From: Ruminiclostridium papyrosolvens C7
Lineage (GTDB): Bacteria; Bacillota; Clostridia; Acetivibrionales; DSM-1351
Length of the DNA stretch: 64,000 nucleotides
Assembly: GCF_000421965.1 (NCBI RefSeq)
Contig: NZ_ATAY01000085.1
Location: forward strand, 62,001-126,000
Direction of reading: 5' to 3'
Positions within the stretch are counted from its first letter, which is position 1, and each line of letters starts with the position of its first letter. Made by a program: the position numbers and the translations under genes. The notes under the pieces are model-generated. The model was not told where the DNA came from. It saw only the letters and a program-made list of their open reading frames with translations, and made no database searches. Of the stretch, positions 1 to 10,755 are shown piece after piece.

Positions 1-3000
1 TATAACAAAATCAGTACCACTGCACAGCATTTGTCTATGCAAAGTACTCATCTGAACCGGCGAAAGTCTGTAAGTACTTTGTACATCACCATTCATGACT
101 CTACGCTCATGCAACTCTTTTTTTAGTTCCAAATAGTCAGCTAATTCTTCTATACTATTAATTTTATGAGAACTATCTGCACTGTCTTTTACATCAATAT
201 CTTTATTCACAATGGTAATCCTTTTACTTATCCTTCGGACATTTTTACCTGCAAGAATATCAGCTATGGTCACGGTATAATTAAATTTCCGTAGCATTGA
301 TGCTATTTTCATTGCCTTAATGGAATCTCCTCCAAGTTCAAAAAAGTCATCATTTATTCCAATTTTTTCGATCTCCAAAACATCCCCGAATAAATAACAT
401 AGTAATTTTTCCTTATCATTTTCAGGTTCTTTATATCCCTTATCACTGGGTTTCGTAATATCCGGTAACGCTTTCTTGTCAAGTTTTCCATTCCCGGTTA
501 CTGGAATTGATTCAATTTGTAACATATACGCGGGTATCATGTAATCCGGCAATCTTTTACTTAGTGCTTCCTTTACGTTCTGCATATTAACCGTCTGGTT
601 GGATACTAAATATGCAAATATCGCCTCACTACCGGTATTATCCTTACGAGCTACTACTGCTGCTTCCTGAATATAGTTAATTTTTCTTATTTCGGTTTCT
701 ATTTCGCCTAATTCGACCCGCAATCCTCTAATCTTTATTTGATCGTCAATTCTTCCCATATAGCAGATATTACCGTCATGCAACCATCTGGCCAAATCCC
801 CTGTACGATATATTATTCCTTCATCATATGGATTTTGAACAAACTTATCCCCTGTCATTTCAGTCAGATTCAAATAACCCTTAGCCAGACCGGAACCTGC
901 AATACATAACTCACCGGGGATACCTATACCGCATTGTTTGGTTCCTTCTAAAATATAAACCTGTGTATTTCCGATAGGCTTACCTATTGGTACTCTACTG
1001 CAATCTGGAATACAGCTGTAATATGTAGTATAGATACTGGACTCTGTGGGACCATATAAATTTTCGAGTCTGATATTAATGCTATTTGAATTACAAATTT
1101 CATAAAATGTATTAACCAACTCAACATTTAGTTCTTCTCCAGCTGAAATAATATATTTTAAACTACTTATGCGTTTAATATTTAATTGATTTGCTTCCAG
1201 TTCTGAAACAAAAACCGATAACATAGAGGGAACAAAGTTAACTACTGTAACACTTTTTTCATGAATTGTATTGATAATTTCAGGTATCTCTTTTTCTTCG
1301 CCGGGCTTCAGAATTACAAGTTTTGCTCCGGCAACGCTCCACCAAAATATTTCACTTGCAGATACGTCAAATACATATGGAGTCTTAAAAAGAATTGTTT
1401 CATCTTTACTTAATCTGTATTGGTGCTGCATCCATTGAAGCAAATTTGCCAAACCTCCATGTTTAATAACAACACCTTTAGGATTTCCGGTTGTTCCCGA
1501 TGTGTAAATGCAGTAGATCGCATTTGTAAGTGTATTTTGATTATCAGGATTACATTTATCTGCATCCCATATACTTTCGTCTTTTAAATTTATTATAACC
1601 GAATCACTAAACCGAGAATTGATGAGTTTCTCATCTTCACCCGTCAGAATTACCTTGGGTTTACAGTCCTCCAAGATATAAGAAATTCTATCATCCGGAT
1701 AAGCAGGGTCAATTGGAACATATGCACCGCCAGCTTTTAATATACCGTAGATTCCCTGTATCATTTCAATACTTCTTTCCATTATCACTGCTATAAAATC
1801 ACCTTTCTCAACTCCAATATCTCTTAACTTCCATGCAAGGCTATTGGCTTTTTCATTAAGCTCATTATAGGTCAATGTCCGGTTCCCATATTCTAAAGCG
1901 ATATTATCTGGTGTTCTTTCCACTTGTTCTTCGAATAACTGAATCACGGTCTTTTTGACTGTATAAGGTATTGAAGAATCATTAAACCCCGAGATTTTCT
2001 TCTGTTCTGCCTCTGTAATCATTTCAATTTCTCCCAGAAGCATATCATTTTTCTTCGTTACCTGTTCAAGAACCACCAAATAATGATCTATGATACCGTC
2101 AGCCGTTTCCTTGCTGTATATATCCGTGCAGTAATTAACAAATATATCAAATCCTTCTGTTCCCTCACTTATAGAGAACGACAAATCAAATTTTGCCACT
2201 TTGCTCTCTATATCTACATTCTCTATCTTTGCTTCTCCTAAATGATATTCCCTTGTTTCATTATTCTGTAGTACAAGCATTACATCAAACAGTGGATTTC
2301 TTGACATATCTTTTTTTATATCTATATTCTCTAAAAGTTCTTCAAAGGGATATTCCTGATTCTCATATGCCTTTAGGCACTTTTCCTTGATTCCTTCCAT
2401 AAACGTAAAAAATTTCTTGTTCTGCTCAGGCTTTCCCCTCATTGCCAGGGTATTTACAAACATACCCAGCATATGCTCTGTATCATGATGAGTTCTCCCG
2501 CTAATGGGACTTCCAACTACAATATCTTCCTGTCGGCTGTACTTGCTTAGTACTATCATTACCGTTGCAAGGAATACCATATACTCTGTACTTCCTGTAT
2601 CTTTCGCTAGTTTCTTTATACCCTCTCCCAGAACGTTCCCTGTCTTTCTGAACACCGTTGCTCCGTTATAGCTTTGTTTATGCGGCCTTGGATAATCTAT
2701 CGGCATATCCAGCACGGTTACTTCATCCCGGAATTCATTAATCCAATACTCCTTCTGCTTGCTGATATCCTTGGTAATCATCCATTCACTGTAATCCTTG
2801 TACTGCCGGGCCGGATACTCCAATTCCCACCCGTTATAAAAAGAACAGAACTCATCAATGAATGTTGTAATACTCATTCCATCTCCTATTATATGATGCA
2901 TATCTATAAACAAAATATGGTGACTGTCTCTCTTTATAAGTCTAACTCTTATTAATGGCGGGTTTTCAAGTTCGAAGGGCTGTATAAGCTGATTAATCAG

Positions 3001-6000
3001 GGTTGATTCCTCTGTCTCCAAGTCTTTAATATATTCAAAATCCGAGGAGTACTCCTGAAGAATATATTGCACCGGTTCTCCTTCATTCATCATAAAGCTG
3101 GTTCTTAGTATTTCATGGCGCTCTGTCATTTTCATTAAGGCTTCTTCCATCTTATCAGGGGAAACTTCTCCGTATATTCGCAGGCACTGAGAAATATTAT
3201 ATACCGTTCCACGTTCCATCATCTGTATGAAATAAATGCGTTTCTGTGCCGATGACATGGGGTATGCTCCTTTTTCTTCTGCCTCTTGCATGGAAGCTCC
3301 CACTTCATGACCTACCTCTGATTTATACTTGGTTTCCAATAAAGCCGCAATGGACTTCACCGTTGCACTTTTGATCGCTTCCATCAAGCCAATACGTATT
3401 CCGGTTTCCGATTCAATACGGTTTACCAGTTTTGTAGCCTTTAAAGAATGACCTCCTAATTCAAAGAAGTTATCGTTAACACCTATCTGTTCTATTCCCA
3501 GTATGTCTTTGAACATTCCGGCAATCAACTCTTCCATACGTGTTCCTGGGGCCTCGTATAAACGTGTATTGACAATTTTTATATCCGGCAATGCCTTTTT
3601 GTCAAGTTTTCCATTTCGGGTAAGAGGCAGTGTATCCAGCCGCATCAATGATTGCGGCATCATGTAATGGGGCAACACGCCGGCTAAATTATGTAACATT
3701 TCATTATTTTCAATATCTTTACTTGATACATAATATGCACAAATCTTTTTATCATCGCCATCTTCCCGGACAACTACCGCAGCATCTGTGACACCGTCAA
3801 CCTCTTTGATTGCAGCTTCAATTTCACCTGTTTCAATGCGGTATCCACGAATTTTCACCTGTTCATCAATTCGTCCCAAATATTCCAGATTTCCGTCAGG
3901 AAGCCTTCTTGCAAGATCTCCTGACCTGTATAGCAAGCCATCTCCGTATGGATTGGCAACAAATTTTTTAACTGTCAATTCCATATTGTTTAAATACCCG
4001 GAGGCAACACCTTCACCGCCTATATAGATTTCTCCCGGTGCATTGGGTGGAACCAAACGTCCAAGCCTGTCCATCAGGTAGATTGTGGTACCAGAAATAG
4101 CTTTACCGATTGGAATAGATACTGTATTATCCGGTACGGAATCAATCGTATAACTGCATGCGGCAACAGATGTTTCCGTCGGGCCGTATGAGTTAATCAG
4201 TTTTCCGCTTCCGGTAGCCTCTAAGGCTCGCCGTATATGGCTCACTGATAATGCCTCACCCCCGATGAGTACTTTACGAAGACCTTTTAGCACTGTTACA
4301 TCCTGATCCACAATCATTTGAAACAATGTAGCAGTTATGATAAGTACCGATATTTTCTGTTCCTTTATTATCTTTATCAAGTTTGAGACATCCGAGACTC
4401 CTTCTTTATCACTTATAAACAGGCTTGCCCCATTGAGAAGAGTTCCGAAGATTTCCAGAGCGGAAGAATCAAACGCATAATTCAATAATCTTAAACATCT
4501 GTCCGTGGGCTCAAAGGACATCTGGTTACAATCCTTCACCAGTCGGACTATACCTTTATGGCAAATCAAGGTGCCTTTTGGATTACCTGTTGTACCTGAG
4601 GTATAAATAATATAGATGGTGTCATCACCATTTGCCTCTTTTGGAGCATGACAGAATTTTATTGGCAAATCCATCTTTCCGTCTGACTCATAGTAATCAT
4701 TATCCGCCAGAATATATGATACTTTGCCGTCAACTTTATTAATCCATTTCGAACTGGAGATGAGCAGATTACAGCCACTGTCCTCTATCATATATTGTAT
4801 ACGGCTGTCCGGATTACCAGTATCCAACGGAACATAAGCCGCACCACACTTAAGGATTCCCAGAATACTTACAAGCTGTAAAAGGCCTTGTTCCAGTAAG
4901 ACAGCCACTCTATCCATGTGTCTGACATTTCTCTCCCATAGCCTTTCTGCCATCTTATTTGCCATACTGTTTAATTCTGAATAACTTATATGTCGGCTAT
5001 TCCACGCAATCGCAGTATTTGTACTATTTTGCTCCACGCATTCTTCGAAGATATCAATTACCGTTTTCTCCAGAGGGGCCTTACTGTTGGTATTATTTAA
5101 TTGGTGTACAAGCCAATCCGATTCTTCTGAACTGATTAAAGTTAATTGTTCTATTTTTTGATCCTCATTATCTATTAAACACATTAACATATATTTAAAT
5201 TTTTGAGATAAGGCCTCAATCGTTTCCCGTTTATATAATGCTGTTGAATATTCAAATACCGCCGTGTATCTCCCGTTCTCGTCAATGATATCGCAAGCCA
5301 GATCTGTTTTTGTAAATTTCTCATTCAGGTACTTTGGAATGACAGATAAACCGTCAATTGCTACAGCGTCCACATCTACAGTAATATAGTTAATCAATAC
5401 ATTATATAAGCCGTTCCTGGATAAATCCCGTCTATCATCAAGCTCATTGAGCAGTTCATCATACTGGCAGTCCTGATTTTCATATGCCCCTATTAATTTT
5501 TCTTTCATATATTGTAAATAAGCTTTGATTGTCATGGTATCATCAATTTTAACCCGAACGGCCAATATATTTACAAACATACCAACTACAGCTTCTAATT
5601 CAAGGTCACGGCGTCCTGAAACAGCGGTACCAATAACCATATCCGATTGCCCCGTATATATGGAGAGCATCAGGCTAAATGCAGAAAACATCAGCATATA
5701 AGGTGTAATTTTATGATTATTTATAAACCAGCTTATCTTTTCAGAAAAATTCTCATCAAATTTATATGAAATTGACGCTCCGGCATATCCCATAACAGCC
5801 GGCCTTTGAAAATCACTAAAGAGTTCCGCAACCGGTATTCCGTCAAGATATTCGTTTTTCCAATATTCAAGCTGAGTTGCAAAACTTTGCATTTCAGCCT
5901 GCTTTCTCTGCCATTGTGAGAAATCTCTATATTGAATCGGCAGCGGTTCCGGATTTCTCCCGGAATATAAATTCCCCAAATCCTTCAGCAATATATCAAC

Positions 6001-9000
6001 CGAAGTTTGATCGCCGATGATATGATGCATATCCATCAAAAGGATATATTTTACCGGGGAGACACAAATGACTTTGACCCTGAACAAAGGCCCCTTTGCT
6101 AGATCAAACTTTTGTATACCCTTATAAAGTTCTCCCTCTGCCTCTTCCTCTTTTGAAGCTATAAACTCGATATCCAACCTGGACTGGTCATCAATGATTT
6201 GCACCACTTCGCCATTCAGTATATTAAATCTTGTTCTAAGGGCTTCATGTCTTTGTACTAATCTTGCAAAAGCCGTTTCCAGCCTTTTTACGTCTAAGCT
6301 TCCATTGAGAAGGTATGCTGAAGATACGTTATATGGGAGCTCATCACCTAAGAGTCCATTAACCGCATATATACGTTCCTGAGCAAAAGAAGCAGGATAA
6401 TAGTTCCTTTCCTCAGCAGGCTTTAATGTCCGTATTGTTCCCATCCTCTCAAGATTAGAATAAATCCGGTCTACCATCTTCTGAAATTCGGAATATTCAA
6501 ACATTTCTTTCAGTGTCAGCTCGATACCTATCTCATGCTGTAGCTTTGATATTAACATGATGGCATTTAATGAATGTCCCCCTAATTCAAAAAAATCATC
6601 CGAATCCTTTAGCTCTTGTACTCCTAATGTCTCTAACCAAATATCCTTTAGAACATTTCTAATGTCTTCCCGTGTAAGCTCATGGGGTTCCTTCTGACTG
6701 TCCACAGCAGTATTATCGGGCTTCAAACTTGCGTCCTGCAACAATGCCTCACTATCAAAACTTTTTTTATCAAACACATAACCAGGCAATGCAACCCTTA
6801 ATCTTCTCTCATTTCCTTTCAGTCTATACCAGTCCAACTCAATACCAGAACACCACATTTGCGCAAGGACATTATAAAAAGAGCTATATTCATCCCGTAT
6901 ACTGCCATCTAATGCTATATAAAGACATTTTCCATACTTCCTCTCACACTCACTTATATCATAAAATACAGGGATTGAAGTGACATTTTCCGGGACAGCT
7001 GGCAGTTCATCGCTTAATATCATCGCTATGGCCTCTTTCACAGGAACCACATCAAGTACCGCCAAGACACTTAGTCTGCCAATATCTGCTGTCAAAAAGG
7101 CTGCCGGCATATCGCTCAACTCAAGCAGGGTTTTGGTAAGAGAATATCCATAGGCAAATACCGATAACCGTTGAAAAATCTTGCTTATATCTGACTCAAA
7201 CTCTTTATCTTCTTGAATAAAAGCCATAAAATCTTCTCTAAGCCCGCATTCAAGGTATGAAACCACTTCCTTAAAATATATCCGGTATATTTTCGGTATA
7301 CTGTCATTTCCTGAATCGATAAAACCTTTCCCCATGGATTTATAATAGCTTTGCATATCCGGCACTGTCACAACAACTGTCTGCATTGAATTACCTGCTT
7401 TATACCCTGTATGGTAAATAAGATTGTCCGGGTTCTTTCCATAGAAATCCCGTTTGCAGACTACAACAGCCTTTCTATGTTCAAAATGCATTCTGCCAAT
7501 TTGTAAAGTCCATGCGGCATCAGATAAATTTAATTTATGATTTTCAACAAGATAATCAATAACAGCTTTTGATGTATTCATCAAGGCAGTCTCACTTCTG
7601 GCAGAAAATAAAAGGAGATTAAAATCGTCATCCCTGTCAGTTTCCAAATAATGAGGTGGTTCTTCCAGAATGATGTGGGCATTAGTCCCACCAATACCGA
7701 ATGAACTTACTCCTGCCCGTAAAACTCCCTCATTTGCATCTAATGATTTTAATTCTGTATTGATATAAAAGGGACTTTCTATCAAATCAATCTGAGGATT
7801 AATACTCGAGAAGTTAATAAATGGAAGGATTACTCTATTACGTAACATAAGTGATGTCTTAATAAAACCTGCTACACCTGACGCCACCTCTAAATGTCCT
7901 ATATTTCCTTTCACGGATCCGATGGCGCAATACTCTGCCTTCTCACTATGAAAGGCTTGTCTTAATGCTTCAAATTCTACTTGATCGCCCAACAGCGTTC
8001 CAGTTCCATGTGCCTCAACATACCTGATCTGGTCAGAAGTCACTCCGGCTTGTGCAAGTGCACTCTCTATAACATTTCTCTGACCTGATATTCCCGGTGC
8101 AGTGTATCCGATTTTATCACTTCCGTCATTGTTTATTGCGGAACCTTTTATAACAGAATAGATATGATCTCCATCTATAAGTGCCTTTCCAAGAGGTTTA
8201 AGCAAAACTGCACCACACCCGTTGCCCATAACCGTTCCTGATGCTTCTTGTGTGAACGGGCGACAATGCCCGTTTTTTGAAAATATCATTCCATTATGCC
8301 ACAGATATCCGCTTTTTCTTGGGTAGGTGATGGAGACTCCCCCTGCAATGGCCATATCCGACTCACCTCTTCGAATTGATTCAACGGCCTGGTGAATCGC
8401 TACTAAAGAAGTGGAACAAGCTGTTTGTACATTAAAGCTTGGACCTTTTAAGTTTAATTTATACGAAATTCTGGTGGTTAGAAAATCCCTATCATTTAAT
8501 GTCATCATTTCAAAATAGTCCATGGAATCACTTTGAAAAAAACGGCTCATCCATTGTAAATTGGAACTGCTGCCTGCAAATAACCCAATCCTTCCCTCAT
8601 ATTCGTACGGATTGTAACCGGCATTTTCCAACACCCTCCAAATACATTGATGAAATATCCTATGTTGTGGATCCATCCTATTGGCTTCTTTATATGAATA
8701 ACCAAAGAAATCTGCATCAAAATATTCAACATTCTCAAGATAGCCTTTTGCCTTTACGTAATTATTCTGAGTATAAATATTCCGCGGTACTCCTGCTTCT
8801 TCAAGTTCCTCATCCGTAAAGAATGTAATATTTTCTATTCCTGATACAAGATTGAGCCAGAATTCATCAGGACAATCAGCTCCCGGAAATCTGCAATCTA
8901 ATCCTATAACCGCTATTGCTTCATTTTCTTTATCAGCTGGATTATTATCTATAGTTGACCTATTGTTTTTATTTTTTTTATTCAACATGTCAGTTAACGC

Positions 9001-10755
9001 TTCAATAGTGGGATATTCAAATAATTGAATTATGGAAACATTATAGCCCAATAACTCATAGATTCGTTTTTTTACTTCCATTAGTGCCAGGGAATTACCG
9101 CCTATATCAAAAAAATTGTCCCTAATGGATACTTCCTGTGAATCCACTACATCTTTCCAGATGGCAAGTAAACTTGTTGACAGATTTGAATCACAACCTT
9201 CAATTTCTTGCCACCGTTGTTTTGTTTTTTTTATTTCCAGTCTGCTGCGGTCAATTTTTCCGCTGATCAGACATGGCATCTGCTCCAACATTTCAATATA
9301 TGTGGGTATCATATAATCAGGAAGTTTTTTTCTTAAGCAAGCTCTCACATACATCTGATCACATTTTGACTGCTCATGACTCTTTCTTAAAGAATAAAAT
9401 AGAGCTAACTGCTTATTTCCGTTGGAATCTGTATAATCCTTTACTGCTGCCATTCCTATTTGTTCTATTTGTAAAACTTGGTTTTCAATCTCACCAAATT
9501 CTATCCGATACCCTCGAATTTTTACCTGATCATCCAACCTTCCGGATAAATCCACTTCACCGTTTTCCAACAAACGTCCTCTGTCACCGGTTCTATATAA
9601 GGTAATTCCCGGCAGTTCTTCCGTTTTGATAAATTTGCTGTTGGTTTCCCCGGGGTTATTCAGATAGCCTGCTGCAAGGCCACATCCTGCAATACAAACC
9701 TCTCCATACACACCATAGGGCTGTATCTTTCCGGTTGGATTTATTATAAATATTTGTGTATTTGCTATAGGTTTGCCTACCGTAATACTATTTTCCCTGG
9801 TAATATCCTTCACCGTAGACCATACTGTTGTCTCTGTCGGCCCATAAAGATTATAAAGCTTCGCGTCAGTGTGCATCTGTAGATACTTCATTAATTCTAC
9901 CGGATAGTTTTCTCCACCGCCCATAATACATCTTAATTGGATAAGAGCAGGTGCAAAATCAGAGTGTTCAACAAACGCCTTCAATCTTGATATGGTACTT
10001 ACAAGATGTGTAATCTTATGCTTTACAATTTTGTTTGAAACAATCGATACATCCAACTGTTCCTTCTCATCCGCCAAATATACCGATAACCCCAGACATA
10101 AAGGTACAATTGTTTCAAAAGCAAATACATCAAATGATATGGTTGTTAAAGAAATAGTCCTGTCATCCTTCCTTTGAAACAGTTTTCTCTTTTTAGTATC
10201 GTAAATAAAATTCAGAAGTGAATCCTGCTTTATCATCACACCCTTTGGTTTTCCTGTAGATCCCGAAGTAAAAATAACATATGCTAAGGAATTCCTGCTG
10301 CCTCTATACTCGGGATTATTAGTTCCGACCGTTAAATCAGTTTCATCGAAATCAAGGTTTATAAAACAGTTTCGAAATCCGTCAAAAACTTTGTTGCCAA
10401 TGAGAAATTGCAACTGACACTCCTTAATCACCGAATCTATTCTCTCTGCGGGATAGCTGGGATCAATGGGTACATATGCTCCTCCTGCCTTTAAAACAGC
10501 AAATATAGCAACGATCATTTTTTCGTCTCTATTTGGCATAATACCAACCAAATCATTCTCTTTGACCCCGGATTCAATTAGTTTCCACGCCAGCTGATTC
10601 GCTCTCTCATTCAGTTCCCGATATGTATATTCCTTTCCATTTGATGTGATAAGTGCGATCTTTTCCGGACTTGACAGTGCATTATATTCAAACATATCCT
10701 GAACCAATTCATTTTCTTTTAATTTTAAATATGTTTTTTTAAATTGTTCTTTCAT
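1..10755 (-). CDS. Hybrid NRPS/PKS megasynthase, 3' end outside window
   Basis: At least 3585 codons; the frame is open to base 1, so the C-terminus is missing. The ATG at 10755 has AGGAGG six bases upstream. Domains by motif (residues approximate): adenylation A1 1-515 (FTSGSTGKPKGV, YGPTETT, RTGD); carrier PCP1 with Ser555 (GGNS); ketosynthase 610-1035 with intact Cys780, His916 and His954; acyltransferase remnant 1110-1330, see separate entry; ACP with Ser1395; condensation C1 1448-1880 with HHIIGD (His1578); A2 1896-2380; PCP2 Ser2437; C2 from about 2498 with HHIIGDG (His2621); A3 2930-3415; PCP3 Ser3478; start of an E or C domain from about 3555 (RLSPVQ). PCP3 reads LGGDSI rather than LGGHSL, which usually precedes an epimerisation domain. 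The A4 motifs FDVFAFE, FDSSALE and FDVSASE all keep the Asp that binds an alpha-amino group. There is no condensation domain before A1, so this looks like the starter protein of a line that loads an amino acid, extends it once as ketide, then adds at least two amino acids. No KR, DH or TE is seen. The product is unknown. Confidence 0.93.
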   Translation of the reverse strand, partial: MKEQFKKTYLKLKENELVQDMFEYNALSSPEKIALITSNGKEYTYRELNERANQLAWKLIESGVKENDLVGIMPNRDEKMIVAIFAVLKAGGAYVPIDPSYPAERIDSVIKECQLQFLIGNKVFDGFRNCFINLDFDETDLTVGTNNPEYRGSRNSLAYVIFTSGSTGKPKGVMIKQDSLLNFIYDTKKRKLFQRKDDRTISLTTISFDVFAFETIVPLCLGLSVYLADEKEQLDVSIVSNKIVKHKITHLVSTISRLKAFVEHSDFAPALIQLRCIMGGGENYPVELMKYLQMHTDAKLYNLYGPTETTVWSTVKDITRENSITVGKPIANTQIFIINPTGKIQPYGVYGEVCIAGCGLAAGYLNNPGETNSKFIKTEELPGITLYRTGDRGRLLENGEVDLSGRLDDQVKIRGYRIEFGEIENQVLQIEQIGMAAVKDYTDSNGNKQLALFYSLRKSHEQSKCDQMYVRACLRKKLPDYMIPTYIEMLEQMPCLISGKIDRSRLEIKKTKQRWQEIEGCDSNLSTSLLAIWKDVVDSQEVSIRDNFFDIGGNSLALMEVKKRIYELLGYNVSIIQLFEYPTIEALTDMLNKKNKNNRSTIDNNPADKENEAIAVIGLDCRFPGADCPDEFWLNLVSGIENITFFTDEELEEAGVPRNIYTQNNYVKAKGYLENVEYFDADFFGYSYKEANRMDPQHRIFHQCIWRVLENAGYNPYEYEGRIGLFAGSSSNLQWMSRFFQSDSMDYFEMMTLNDRDFLTTRISYKLNLKGPSFNVQTACSTSLVAIHQAVESIRRGESDMAIAGGVSITYPRKSGYLWHNGMIFSKNGHCRPFTQEASGTVMGNGCGAVLLKPLGKALIDGDHIYSVIKGSAINNDGSDKIGYTAPGISGQRNVIESALAQAGVTSDQIRYVEAHGTGTLLGDQVEFEALRQAFHSEKAEYCAIGSVKGNIGHLEVASGVAGFIKTSLMLRNRVILPFINFSSINPQIDLIESPFYINTELKSLDANEGVLRAGVSSFGIGGTNAHIILEEPPHYLETDRDDDFNLLLFSARSETALMNTSKAVIDYLVENHKLNLSDAAWTLQIGRMHFEHRKAVVVCKRDFYGKNPDNLIYHTGYKAGNSMQTVVVTVPDMQSYYKSMGKGFIDSGNDSIPKIYRIYFKEVVSYLECGLREDFMAFIQEDKEFESDISKIFQRLSVFAYGYSLTKTLLELSDMPAAFLTADIGRLSVLAVLDVVPVKEAIAMILSDELPAVPENVTSIPVFYDISECERKYGKCLYIALDGSIRDEYSSFYNVLAQMWCSGIELDWYRLKGNERRLRVALPGYVFDKKSFDSEALLQDASLKPDNTAVDSQKEPHELTREDIRNVLKDIWLETLGVQELKDSDDFFELGGHSLNAIMLISKLQHEIGIELTLKEMFEYSEFQKMVDRIYSNLERMGTIRTLKPAEERNYYPASFAQERIYAVNGLLGDELPYNVSSAYLLNGSLDVKRLETAFARLVQRHEALRTRFNILNGEVVQIIDDQSRLDIEFIASKEEEAEGELYKGIQKFDLAKGPLFRVKVICVSPVKYILLMDMHHIIGDQTSVDILLKDLGNLYSGRNPEPLPIQYRDFSQWQRKQAEMQSFATQLEYWKNEYLDGIPVAELFSDFQRPAVMGYAGASISYKFDENFSEKISWFINNHKITPYMLMFSAFSLMLSIYTGQSDMVIGTAVSGRRDLELEAVVGMFVNILAVRVKIDDTMTIKAYLQYMKEKLIGAYENQDCQYDELLNELDDRRDLSRNGLYNVLINYITVDVDAVAIDGLSVIPKYLNEKFTKTDLACDIIDENGRYTAVFEYSTALYKRETIEALSQKFKYMLMCLIDNEDQKIEQLTLISSEESDWLVHQLNNTNSKAPLEKTVIDIFEECVEQNSTNTAIAWNSRHISYSELNSMANKMAERLWERNVRHMDRVAVLLEQGLLQLVSILGILKCGAAYVPLDTGNPDSRIQYMIEDSGCNLLISSSKWINKVDGKVSYILADNDYYESDGKMDLPIKFCHAPKEANGDDTIYIIYTSGTTGNPKGTLICHKGIVRLVKDCNQMSFEPTDRCLRLLNYAFDSSALEIFGTLLNGASLFISDKEGVSDVSNLIKIIKEQKISVLIITATLFQMIVDQDVTVLKGLRKVLIGGEALSVSHIRRALEATGSGKLINSYGPTETSVAACSYTIDSVPDNTVSIPIGKAISGTTIYLMDRLGRLVPPNAPGEIYIGGEGVASGYLNNMELTVKKFVANPYGDGLLYRSGDLARRLPDGNLEYLGRIDEQVKIRGYRIETGEIEAAIKEVDGVTDAAVVVREDGDDKKICAYYVSSKDIENNEMLHNLAGVLPHYMMPQSLMRLDTLPLTRNGKLDKKALPDIKIVNTRLYEAPGTRMEELIAGMFKDILGIEQIGVNDNFFELGGHSLKATKLVNRIESETGIRIGLMEAIKSATVKSIAALLETKYKSEVGHEVGASMQEAEEKGAYPMSSAQKRIYFIQMMERGTVYNISQCLRIYGEVSPDKMEEALMKMTERHEILRTSFMMNEGEPVQYILQEYSSDFEYIKDLETEESTLINQLIQPFELENPPLIRVRLIKRDSHHILFIDMHHIIGDGMSITTFIDEFCSFYNGWELEYPARQYKDYSEWMITKDISKQKEYWINEFRDEVTVLDMPIDYPRPHKQSYNGATVFRKTGNVLGEGIKKLAKDTGSTEYMVFLATVMIVLSKYSRQEDIVVGSPISGRTHHDTEHMLGMFVNTLAMRGKPEQNKKFFTFMEGIKEKCLKAYENQEYPFEELLENIDIKKDMSRNPLFDVMLVLQNNETREYHLGEAKIENVDIESKVAKFDLSFSISEGTEGFDIFVNYCTDIYSKETADGIIDHYLVVLEQVTKKNDMLLGEIEMITEAEQKKISGFNDSSIPYTVKKTVIQLFEEQVERTPDNIALEYGNRTLTYNELNEKANSLAWKLRDIGVEKGDFIAVIMERSIEMIQGIYGILKAGGAYVPIDPAYPDDRISYILEDCKPKVILTGEDEKLINSRFSDSVIINLKDESIWDADKCNPDNQNTLTNAIYCIYTSGTTGNPKGVVIKHGGLANLLQWMQHQYRLSKDETILFKTPYVFDVSASEIFWWSVAGAKLVILKPGEEKEIPEIINTIHEKSVTVVNFVPSMLSVFVSELEANQLNIKRISSLKYIISAGEELNVELVNTFYEICNSNSINIRLENLYGPTESSIYTTYYSCIPDCSRVPIGKPIGNTQVYILEGTKQCGIGIPGELCIAGSGLAKGYLNLTEMTGDKFVQNPYDEGIIYRTGDLARWLHDGNICYMGRIDDQIKIRGLRVELGEIETEIRKINYIQEAAVVARKDNTGSEAIFAYLVSNQTVNMQNVKEALSKRLPDYMIPAYMLQIESIPVTGNGKLDKKALPDITKPSDKGYKEPENDKEKLLCYLFGDVLEIEKIGINDDFFELGGDSIKAMKIASMLRKFNYTVTIADILAGKNVRRISKRITIVNKDIDVKDSADSSHKINSIEELADYLELKKELHERRVMNGDVQSTYRLSPVQMSTLHRQMLCSGTDFVI
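6840..7400 (-). other. Degenerate, truncated acyltransferase-like region of the PKS module
   Basis: This lies inside the megasynthase between KS and ACP. It keeps the skeleton of a cis-AT: residues near 1130 read VTVPDMQSYYKSMGKG where active ATs have the FxGQGSQ...GMG start, and residues near 1220 read TADIGRLSVLAVL where active ATs have GHSIGEY. The nucleophile Ser is Asp1224 and the preceding His is Ala. About 55 residues later the usual post-AT linker appears (ELDWYRLKG...LPGYVFD), so the C-terminal half of an AT fold is absent. I infer that it cannot load an extender unit and that an AT must act in trans, or that the module is bypassed. Confidence 0.75.

Noticed and set aside
8439-8819. 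126-codon plus-strand open frame inside the megasynthase, and other frames opposite it
   Set aside because: These lie antisense to strongly conserved ketosynthase and other domain motifs, lack ribosome sites and encode no recognisable protein.
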